This document shows, piece by piece, positions 15,597 through 22,058 of a DNA stretch of 22,890 nt. The stretch covers positions 1 to 22,890 of the forward strand of contig DITJ01000038.1 in the NCBI GenBank assembly GCA_002422795.1, in the 5' to 3' direction. Origin of the DNA: Alphaproteobacteria bacterium UBA6187. GTDB lineage: Bacteria; Pseudomonadota; Alphaproteobacteria; Rickettsiales; UBA6187. Below the pieces are notes generated by a model. That model was not told where the DNA came from. It made no database searches and saw only the letters and a list, made by a program, of their open reading frames with translations. The stretch's first letter is position 1. Each line of letters starts with the position of its first letter. The translations under genes were made by a program, and so were the position numbers.

Positions 15597-15923
15597 TAAA
15601 GACCTCTGCATAACGGTATTTTTTGGTGATTTCGTTGTCACGTCCGTCCTCAAATCCTCATGTGCGTCTATGTACTTACGGTTCTGCGGGCGGACGCTTC
15701 TGGAACTCGCTCAAAAAAACTCATTATGCAGAGGTTTTTGTAATCGAAAATGCCATGCTTGTAAGAATCTAGCGACAATAAGCTAAGCATTATAAATCCA
15801 TATAGATTTTTTATTAAATACATAAGATTATACTCATTCTGATTCAAACTGCCGGTTAGATGCGAGTATATTATGTTAGCTGGCATATTATGTGCGGTAG
15901 AGTTTTAATATTAAGGAAGATAT
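15597..15923. other. Intergenic stretch with MITE-like element and hairpin
   Basis: This 327-bp gap has no convincing gene. Its first 142 bp are the element at 15599-15738. The rest is AT-rich and contains a hairpin-forming sequence at about 15829-15869 (tatactcat...atgcgagtata) around ctgattcaaactgccgg. The ribosome site of the next gene, AAGGAAG, is at its end. Confidence 0.6.
15599..15738. mobile_element. MITE-like element A, 140 bp
   Basis: Terminal inverted repeats of 17 bp match at 15 positions (left aagacctctgcataacg; right, inverted, aaaacctctgcataatg). The interior contains a subterminal cgtccg/cggacg pair and a central gtacttacgg region. There is no coding capacity. A solo end of the same type is at 5939-5955. 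The autonomous partner, if any, is not in the window. Confidence 0.65.
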
Positions 15924-16205
15924 ATGAAAAGATTTGGATTTATATCCAGTTTAGCAATAATGCTGCTGCTTCCGGTTGCTGCATATTTAGTAATGGATAG
16001 GCTGATTCATATTATTCCACCATCCGGGGATTTTAAGTCATTATTTTATTATTCGATAGTGATACTTATACTTCTTGTAACCCCTTATGTTGTATTGAAA
16101 TTTCTATTTCATGCGGCACATATTAAAAATAAGAAGGAGCCGGAATTAAATTTGCAGGACTTACCTAAGGCGCAAGAGAAAACAAATTCAAGAAAAGCAG
16201 GGTAG
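15924..16205 (+). CDS. Small two-helix membrane protein, hypothetical
   Basis: A 93-aa protein with two membrane segments (residues ~6-26, FISSLAIMLLLPVAAYLVMD, and ~40-60, FYYSIVILILLVTPYVVLKF), followed by a Lys- and Glu-rich cytoplasmic tail ending TNSRKAG. The ATG at 15924 has a good ribosome site, AAGGAAG about 5 bases upstream, which supports it as a real gene. I do not recognise the family. It stands alone between two repeat-filled gaps. Confidence 0.7.
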   Translation: MKRFGFISSLAIMLLLPVAAYLVMDRLIHIIPPSGDFKSLFYYSIVILILLVTPYVVLKFLFHAAHIKNKKEPELNLQDLPKAQEKTNSRKAG

Positions 16206-16271
16206 GGAACTCATATCATTTCCATATCAAAGACGAAGTAGGAGTGCGAGGCGAACAAAATCTTAGCCTAG

Positions 16272-16377
16272 TATAGCATTTCCCATTTTCAACAATCATT
16301 CGTTAATCATCGTCTCGTGTAGTTCTCCTACACATCGCCTCGATTTCCTATTATTGTTGAAAAGCGAAAACGCTATA
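16272..16377. mobile_element. MITE-like element B with a third terminus downstream
   Basis: Ends at 16272-16296 and 16353-16377 are inverted copies over 25 bp with a few mismatches (tatagc(a/g)ttt..., ending ttttcaacaat). The centre is a hairpin: atcgtctcgtgtag (16309-16322) against ctacacatcgcctcgat (16328-16344). A third copy of the terminus, at 16413-16431, is a perfect 19-bp inverted match to 16272-16290. This suggests two overlapping or nested copies. The ends start with TA, as in elements moved by TA-targeting transposases. Confidence 0.7.
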
Positions 16378-16441
16378 ATCCCAGGTGAAACCAAAAATAA
16401 CGACCCAAAAATGAAAATGGGAAATGCTATATATTGATAAG

Positions 16442-17422
16442 TTAATTGCCTTCTACGGCAAAAGGTCTTTCCAGCAAAGCCTTGATAGTGTTCTCTATAC
16501 TTGCATTTTCATGCAGGATTCTTTTTACAGCGTTTGTTATAGGCATATCAACACCTAATTTTTCAGCCAAATCCGCAACAGATTTTGAAGTTGCCACACC
16601 TTCAACAGTTTTTCCATTTGCCATTAAAATATCAAGCGCAATGCCTTTGCCGATTTGCACGCCCATATACATATTTCTGGATTTTTCACTGCCGCATGTA
16701 AGCATTATATCGCCAATGCCGGAAAGCCCCATTAAAGTTTCCTGTCTTCCGCCCATTTTAATGCATAGCCTTACTATTTCAGTAATGCCGCGGGTAACTA
16801 GTGCCGCGCGCGCATTTTCCCCTAAGCCCTTACCGATTGCAATACCACATGCAATTGCTATAACATTCTTAACCGCGCCGCCAATTTGCGCGCCTATAAC
16901 ATCGCCGCTATAATATAAACGTAGTAATTTGTTGCCAAGCAAGCTGATTATTTTATCAGCCGCTGCTTTATTAGCACATGCAAGGGTTGCGCATGCAGGC
17001 AAGCCGTTTGCGATTTCATCGGAAAAATTTGGCCCTGATAATATGGCAATGGGGTTATCTTTAAAGTAATCAGCAACAACTTCGCTCATTAAGGCTAAAC
17101 TCGATTGCTCCACACCTTTTGAGCAAATAACCAGCGGTATTGATGATGGAATTAAATAATCTTTAATTCCATCTCTTAAACTTTGTGCGGGGATGGCTAA
17201 TAAAATAACATCGCAGCTAAACAAATCTTCAATAGTTATAGTTGCCTTAATATTTTCATGAACAGATGTTAATCCAAGATATTTTGAATTCAGATGGTTA
17301 TTATTTATATCATTTGCCACATCTTCATGACGTGACCATATAATAACATTATTTCCGCCTCTTGCAGAGGCAATTGCCAGAGCCGTCCCCCAGGAGCCAG
17401 CTCCTATAACACCAATCGTCAT
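16442..17422 (-). CDS. gpsA: Glycerol-3-phosphate dehydrogenase [NAD(P)+]
   Basis: GpsA reduces dihydroxyacetone phosphate to sn-glycerol-3-phosphate, the backbone precursor of phospholipids, in the cytoplasm. The 326-aa product starts MTIGVIGAGSWGTALA with the NAD(P)-binding loop GAGSWG (residues 7-12). Further signatures are SGPNFSDEIANGLPA, the catalytic Lys in GGAVKNVIAIACGIA, GLGENARAALVTRG and GLSGIGDIMLTC. I chose the ATG at 17422 because GGAAG stands four bases before it and the Rossmann fold begins there. The frame is open to an ATG at 17569, but those 49 extra codons are mostly translated repeat DNA of element C. gpsA lies downstream of ileS on the same strand. Length and motifs are normal. 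Confidence 0.96.
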   Translation of the reverse strand: MTIGVIGAGSWGTALAIASARGGNNVIIWSRHEDVANDINNNHLNSKYLGLTSVHENIKATITIEDLFSCDVILLAIPAQSLRDGIKDYLIPSSIPLVICSKGVEQSSLALMSEVVADYFKDNPIAILSGPNFSDEIANGLPACATLACANKAAADKIISLLGNKLLRLYYSGDVIGAQIGGAVKNVIAIACGIAIGKGLGENARAALVTRGITEIVRLCIKMGGRQETLMGLSGIGDIMLTCGSEKSRNMYMGVQIGKGIALDILMANGKTVEGVATSKSVADLAEKLGVDMPITNAVKRILHENASIENTIKALLERPFAVEGN

Positions 17423-17466
17423 GCCGCTTCCTTTTATACTATTTGTAACAACAGGACCTATGAGCG

Positions 17467-17599
17467 TATTCGTAATTTTTTGTGTATAGGCGAAAATGGT
17501 GGATTTCCGAGCATCGTAGCGCAGCGTACTGAAACGTACGCGAGCAGAGAAGCACAGGAAAACTGCCATTTGCAGCCAGACACAATAAGATTACGAATA
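17467..17599. mobile_element. MITE-like element C between ileS and gpsA
   Basis: The 133-bp element has 10-bp perfect terminal inverted repeats (tattcgtaat / attacgaata), with further imperfect pairing inward (gaaaatgg..gatttcc against gcaaatggcagttttcc). Its centre is a hairpin, gcgtactgaaacgtacgc. It ends 4 bp from the ileS stop codon and 45 bp from the gpsA start, so it fills almost the whole gap and could serve as a transcription terminator or leader. Confidence 0.65.
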
Positions 17600-17602
17600 G
17601 CT

Positions 17603-20600
17603 CTAAGATACTTTCTTAAACCCTATAATAACATCATCGCCTTCAAGCTTCTGCGTGAAATGGTGCGGATGTGATGAAGCACCGCCATTTTCCACGGAAA
17701 CCGCTAAGGTCTGATCCATAATATCCTTATTAAATTGGCGGATAGCCTGCTTTATATCATCATTTGCCGTTTCAATATTTAAGCTTATCCTATCAACTAT
17801 ATTTAAATCAGCTTCCTTACGTGATTGTTGAATCATCCGCACTAAGTCCCTGTAAATTCCTTCTATTTTTAGGTCGCTGGTGATTTCTAAATCCAGCACT
17901 ACCAGCGCATCGTTAGATGATAAGCTTTGCGCGCCACGTTTGTTTTTAGGCTCAAGCAGCAGCGAGCATTCTTCCGGCAATAATTCTTCACCAGATATTT
18001 CGATGCGTCCGCTAACCTGTTTCCACTGGTTTTGCTTGGATGCTGCGATTATATCCTTTACCTTGGTTGGCAGGCGCTTGCCAAGGATTGGGAAGTTTAT
18101 TTTAAGTTTATAATCGGCAAAATCGGTAACGTTATCAGCAAAATTTACGTTCTTAACGTTAATTTCATCTTCGATTATATCTTTATAAGATGCAATATTG
18201 CGTGCATGGTCTGCCACAATGGTAAGTAGCCCAAGCGGCTGGCGTACACGGATATTTTCGCTGCTGCGTACGGCAAGTGCGGCATTGCAGATATCACGTA
18301 CCCTATCCATATCGCTTATAAGCTGCTTTTCTTCCGGTATAGATGATACATCCGGGAAGTTCTGGAGGTGAATGGAGTTCGTCATTGCGAGCGAAGCGTG
18401 GCAATCCAGTTTATTTACTTTACTTTCTTCCGTATGGATTGCCACGTCGGCTTCGCCTCCTCGCAATGACGTAAGTCCCTGGAATACCTCTTCAGTAACA
18501 AGTGGCAATAATGGCGCAAAAGCGCGGCACATTATATGCAGCACAGAATATAAAGTATCATAAGCCGTTTGCTTATCAGCATCTTTTTCTGATTTCCAGA
18601 AACGCTCCTTACTGCGGCGTATATACCAGTTATTAAGGATTTCAAAGAAACCTTCAACTTCGCGGCATGCAGCGGGGGTATCATAAGAATCCATTGCCTT
18701 TCCAATATTTTCTACCGCTTCACGGCATTTAGAAAGTATGTATCTATCCATTAAGTTTCTTGAATCTAAAGAAAAATTCGCTTTAAGCCCATCAGCATTA
18801 GCATAAAGGGTAAAGAAATTATAAGCGTTCCATACCGGTTTTAACACCAGGCGCACAGCGTCGCGCACCATGTTGCCTTCTTTATCGATTAACAGCTCAC
18901 CGCCATGCATAATAGGGGCAGAAATCATAACCCAGCGCATAGCATCCGCGCCAAATTTGTTGAATATTTCCATCGGGTCGGCATAATTATTCAGGCGCTT
19001 GGAAAGCTTCTGACCTTTATCGTCCAGCACCACACCATGGCAGATACAATTCAGGAATGGCGGTCTATCGAATATTGCAGTTGAAAGCACCATTAATGTG
19101 TAGAACCAGCCGCGCGTTTGCGCCACATATTCCACGATAAAATCTGCCGGGAAATGATTTTCAAACCAGTCTTTATTTTCAAACGGATAGTGTACTTGCG
19201 CAAACGGCATAGAACCAGATTCAAACCAGCAATCGAATACATCACTCACGCGCTTATAAAAATAGCGTGGGTTTTCTGGCTGCTCATCGTCATCAGCCCT
19301 TATCAGATTATCGATAAATGGCCTGTGCAAATCTTCAACTTTTTGATTAAAGAACTGCTCTAACTCATTGATAGAACCGAAAGCTTTTATAGGGTCTTTG
19401 CTTTTTGGATTATCAGATTTCCACACAGGAATCGGCGAACCCCAGTAACGGTTACGTGATATTGACCAATCCCGCGCATTTTCCAGCCACTTGCCGAACT
19501 GTCCATCGCGTATATGGTTCGGAATCCAGTTTATATTTTCATTGTTTAATTCCACCATGCGGTCTTTAAACTTGGTAACTTCAACATACCAGCTTGGCAC
19601 GGCCTTATATATAAGCGGGGTATCTGTGCGCCAGCAGTGTGGGTAGTTGTGTTTGTATTGCTCAGTTTTAAGCCATGCGTGGGTGGCTTTTAAGTATTTT
19701 ATTATGTCGTCATTGGTTTCTAATACGTTGCGGCCAGTAATAGCTAATTTTCCTTGCTCACCAGCAAGTGTATAATCCAGATCAGTTATTTCCGCAGTAA
19801 ATTTTCCTGCATTATCCACCGGGCAAACAAGCTGTATGCCGGCTTCTTTACATGCATTAAAGTCGTCCTCACCAAAGCCTGGAGCAAGGTGAACAACGCC
19901 TGTTCCATCACCTTCGAGTACGAAATCAGCGTTTAATATTTTAAATTCTCTCGGTGTTGTTTTACCTGGTATAAATGGAACACTATATGGAGGCAGTTCT
20001 GGAATATTTTTAAAATATGGAAATAAAGGCTTATAGGTTAAGCCAGCAAGCGCAGACCCATTTATAGTGCCGTAAGATTTAAAACCTTCGCGCATCACTT
20101 CATAAAACACAATATCCTGTTCGCGCGCAATTAGAGATTTTATATATTTGAAACCAAGCTTATCGAGCACCTTATGCGAGGTAAAGTTTTTAGGGCCAGC
20201 AGCCGCAACTACTTTTTCAACTTCAGAATTTTTAAACGCCCATTCAACACAAGCATTTGCAAGTTCTGTTGCATAGCCTTTGCCCCAGAATTCTTTGTGA
20301 ATAGCGTAGCGTACTTCAATTTGCTCTGGTTGGGATAAATCAAGCTGCCGTGATACTAATCCAGCGCGGCCAACAAATTTATCTGTCCCCCTTTCAAATA
20401 CTGCCCATTGGCTATAGCCGCGTTCTTTTTGATGTGATATGAATTCTTCAAGGTCAGCGGCACTTTGCTCCCTTGTTTGTACGCCATCAATCGTTGTTAT
20501 GCCAACTTCTGGGGTTGAGTGTAATCCGTATAATAATTCCAAATCATCTTTAGTATATGGGCGCAAATATAGGCGGTTTGTTTCTAATATTGCATCTTTA

Positions 20601-21469
20601 ACTACTTCAATTCCAAGTTCTTTTGAATAGGATTTAAGCGAGGATTTTGCCATTATATAACAAGCGCCATCTTTTAATACATAACCATACTCAATCTTTT
20701 CATTAACTGCCAAAGCTAAGTTGGAAGGAAGCGTCCAAGGCGTTGTTGTCCACGCGCAAAGATAATATTTATCGGCCTGTGGCGCACCTTCTGGTCTTGA
20801 ATCTAGTTCAAAAGCCACCGTAACCGCCTTATCCGTCCTTTCCCGATAAGAATTATCCATCCTGGTTTCAAAGTTGGAAAGTGGGGTTTCGCACGCCCAT
20901 GAATAAGGCATAACGCGCATGGATTCATAAACCAGGCCTTTATCCCATAGCTGTTTGAACGCCCATAAAACGGACTCCATATAGCCTTTATCCATTGTTT
21001 TATAGCTGTTTTTGAAATCCACCCAGCGCGCCTGGCGAGTAACATATTGTTCCCATTCGTTAGTGTATTTCATTACGGAAGTTTGGCAGGCACTGTTAAA
21101 TTTATCTATGCCGTATTTTTCAATCTCAAAACGCCCTGAAATACCAAGCTCTTTTTCAGCGCCCATTTCCGCAGGCAGGCCGTGGCAATCCCAACCAAAG
21201 CGGCGTTCAACGCGCTTGCCTTGCATAGTCTGGTAGCGGGCGAAGATATCCTTTACAAAACCGGTAAGCAAATGACCATAATGCGGCAAACCATTGGCGA
21301 ATGGAGGGCCATCGTAAAATACGAATTCGTTATTTTTGCCATTAATTTTAGCAGGTTTTTCACTGATGGATTTTTGGAATACATCTTCTTTTTTCCAAAA
21401 TTCTAAAACTTTTTCCTCTATTCTAGGAAAATCAGGGTTACTGCTTACTTCAGGATAATATTTTGTCAT
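17603..21469 (-). CDS. ileS: Isoleucyl-tRNA synthetase (type 2) with inserted acetyltransferase domain
   Basis: IleRS charges tRNA-Ile and hydrolyses mischarged valine. The 1,288-aa frame is uninterrupted. The Rossmann core has HYGH (residues 63-66; HIGH motif) and KLSKR (821-825; KMSKS motif). The CP1 editing domain has TTTPWTLPSN (241-250) and GTGVVHLAPGFGEDDF (521-536). The tRNA-binding helices include NNWYIRRSKERFWKSE (946-961). The sequence type is the eukaryote-like, mupirocin-tolerant class found in Rickettsia. Two in-frame extras are present: a GNAT domain at ~293-461 inside CP1, and a 32-residue palindromic element at ~1001-1032 in the anticodon-binding region. Without them ~1,087 residues remain, the usual size. 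The ATG at 21469 has no clear ribosome site; a word-repeat palindrome begins 14 bp upstream. gpsA follows. Confidence 0.96.
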   Translation of the reverse strand: MTKYYPEVSSNPDFPRIEEKVLEFWKKEDVFQKSISEKPAKINGKNNEFVFYDGPPFANGLPHYGHLLTGFVKDIFARYQTMQGKRVERRFGWDCHGLPAEMGAEKELGISGRFEIEKYGIDKFNSACQTSVMKYTNEWEQYVTRQARWVDFKNSYKTMDKGYMESVLWAFKQLWDKGLVYESMRVMPYSWACETPLSNFETRMDNSYRERTDKAVTVAFELDSRPEGAPQADKYYLCAWTTTPWTLPSNLALAVNEKIEYGYVLKDGACYIMAKSSLKSYSKELGIEVVKDAILETNRLYLRPYTKDDLELLYGLHSTPEVGITTIDGVQTREQSAADLEEFISHQKERGYSQWAVFERGTDKFVGRAGLVSRQLDLSQPEQIEVRYAIHKEFWGKGYATELANACVEWAFKNSEVEKVVAAAGPKNFTSHKVLDKLGFKYIKSLIAREQDIVFYEVMREGFKSYGTINGSALAGLTYKPLFPYFKNIPELPPYSVPFIPGKTTPREFKILNADFVLEGDGTGVVHLAPGFGEDDFNACKEAGIQLVCPVDNAGKFTAEITDLDYTLAGEQGKLAITGRNVLETNDDIIKYLKATHAWLKTEQYKHNYPHCWRTDTPLIYKAVPSWYVEVTKFKDRMVELNNENINWIPNHIRDGQFGKWLENARDWSISRNRYWGSPIPVWKSDNPKSKDPIKAFGSINELEQFFNQKVEDLHRPFIDNLIRADDDEQPENPRYFYKRVSDVFDCWFESGSMPFAQVHYPFENKDWFENHFPADFIVEYVAQTRGWFYTLMVLSTAIFDRPPFLNCICHGVVLDDKGQKLSKRLNNYADPMEIFNKFGADAMRWVMISAPIMHGGELLIDKEGNMVRDAVRLVLKPVWNAYNFFTLYANADGLKANFSLDSRNLMDRYILSKCREAVENIGKAMDSYDTPAACREVEGFFEILNNWYIRRSKERFWKSEKDADKQTAYDTLYSVLHIMCRAFAPLLPLVTEEVFQGLTSLRGGEADVAIHTEESKVNKLDCHASLAMTNSIHLQNFPDVSSIPEEKQLISDMDRVRDICNAALAVRSSENIRVRQPLGLLTIVADHARNIASYKDIIEDEINVKNVNFADNVTDFADYKLKINFPILGKRLPTKVKDIIAASKQNQWKQVSGRIEISGEELLPEECSLLLEPKNKRGAQSLSSNDALVVLDLEITSDLKIEGIYRDLVRMIQQSRKEADLNIVDRISLNIETANDDIKQAIRQFNKDIMDQTLAVSVENGGASSHPHHFTQKLEGDDVIIGFKKVS
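18374..18470. repeat. Rickettsia-palindromic-element-like insertion in ileS
   Basis: The left arm, 18381-18407 (gtcattgcgagcgaagcg..., ending gcaatcc), and right arm, 18436-18470, are inverted copies, with small internal insertions in the right arm. The sequence type (cattgcgagcgaagcg...gcaatcc) is common in Rickettsiales genomes. It is read in frame and encodes residues ~1001-1032 (SLRGGEADVAIH...DCHASLAMTNS) of the synthetase. I did not assign a numbered element family. Confidence 0.85.
20087..20593 (-). other. GNAT acetyltransferase domain inside IleRS
   Basis: Residues ~293-461 of IleRS form a complete GNAT domain of the RimJ/RimL (Acetyltransf_3) type. It begins LETNRLYLRPYTKDDLELL, has the beta hairpin YSQWAVFERGTDKFVGRAGL, motif A with the CoA loop WGKGYA (395-400) in VRYAIHKEFWGKGYATELAN, motif B NFTSHKVLDKLGFKYI and a final beta strand QDIVFYEVM. 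All elements of a free-standing enzyme are there, in order, with no stop or frameshift. The flanks, YSKELGIEVVKD and GFKSYGTINGSALAGLTYKPLF, are normal CP1 sequence. The domain may be catalytically active; its substrate is unknown. Confidence 0.9.
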
Positions 21470-21482
21470 TGCTACGCTTATT

Positions 21483-21627
21483 AAGAGTGTGAGAATGTAA
21501 GAATGTGGGAATGTAAGAGCATGAGAATGTAAGGGTTATATAGCTACAGAAGAGTGTAATTAATTTTTTAAATTACGCTAAGCTACCCTTACATTCTTAC
21601 ACTCTCACACTCTTATATTCTTATACT
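21483..21627. repeat. Word-repeat palindrome upstream of ileS
   Basis: The left arm (21483-21535) is a tandem run of the word agaatgta with variants (gtgagaatgtaagaatgtgg...). The right arm (21585-21627) is its inverted copy (...cttacattcttacactctc). The loop contains taattaattttttaaatta. It lies 14 bp before the ileS ATG and would form a long hairpin in the ileS leader. Confidence 0.7.
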
Positions 21628-21696
21628 TCTTATTATCCAAATAATCGCGAGGTTGCAAGGATATTAGAATAAACCATTGCTTATCTTCTTCTGTGG

Positions 21697-21981
21697 CTAT
21701 TTTTTTATAAAGGAGAATCTATTTATTAACTTACGCGCTGTTGCAAAAATTATAAAACCCAGCATATAAAGCACGATAATAATTGGGCTTATAATCGCAA
21801 GAAAAATGCTTAGTATGTAATTCATAACTTTGAACACGCATAGATTTATTGGTGAGTAATGCATACAACCAAAGGGCATTTGATTGCAAACTTTATTTAA
21901 AGATAAGTTGTATTTACAGGAGGTTTTATTTTTGTATTTGATGTAAATCAAAACAGGCTTGCGATTGAAATGGATGTGCAT
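21697..21981 (-). CDS. Doubtful small hydrophobic protein
   Basis: A 94-aa frame with a hydrophobic C-terminal segment (residues ~53-79, MNYILSIFLAIISPIIIVLY...) and a basic end. There is no ribosome site at 21981 or at the internal ATG (21825, 42 aa). The N-terminal half looks like translated intergenic DNA and covers the FNR-type site. It may be a small membrane protein starting at 21825, or chance. Confidence 0.2.
   Translation of the reverse strand: MHIHFNRKPVLIYIKYKNKTSCKYNLSLNKVCNQMPFGCMHYSPINLCVFKVMNYILSIFLAIISPIIIVLYMLGFIIFATARKLINRFSFIKK
21938..21951. promoter_or_regulatory. FNR/FixK-type operator upstream of acs
   Basis: TTGATGTAAATCAA is an exact match to the consensus TTGAT-N4-ATCAA of FNR, FnrL and FixK regulators. 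It is centred about 114 bp before the acs ATG. A TGTGCATAAA sequence ~35 bp downstream could be an extended -10 region, which would put the operator near the class II activating position. No FNR-family gene is in the window. Confidence 0.5.
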
Positions 21982-22058
21982 AAAAATAATTATTGATATT
22001 ATTTTTATTCGATTTAAGTTATTTGCTTCTTAATTAAGAAAACATTTAGGAAATAAGC

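Larger units (their letters stand above)
21470..22058. other. Divergent ileS-acs intergenic region
   Basis: This 589-bp region separates divergently transcribed ileS and acs. It holds a word-repeat palindrome (21483-21627), a doubtful small frame (21697-21981) and an FNR/FixK-type palindrome (21938-21951). The last 80 bp before acs are very AT-rich. No RNA gene or T-box-like leader is seen upstream of ileS. Confidence 0.7.

Noticed and set aside
5890..15856. Two copies of ctcattctg.atcaaact.ccg (5890-5912 and 15834-15856) as a functional repeat
   Set aside because: The match is real but only ~20 bp with no defined boundaries; recorded as a likely repeat fragment only.
16446..16913. 155-aa plus-strand frame
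   Set aside because: Antisense to gpsA, with a composition typical of a reversed coding frame.
17423..17569. N-terminal extension of GpsA from an upstream ATG at 17569
   Set aside because: The extra 49 residues are mainly translated element C, and the ATG at 17422 has GGAAG at the right distance and starts exactly at the Rossmann fold.
20087..20593. IleRS-GNAT junction as an assembly error or two fused genes
   Set aside because: Both junctions are inside one uninterrupted frame, with conserved CP1 sequence resuming directly after the GNAT domain; a random misjoin would rarely do this twice.
21481..21627. CRISPR-like array from repeated agaatgta words
   Set aside because: Repeats are ~8-10 bp, without unique spacers, and form one large inverted repeat; no cas gene is present.
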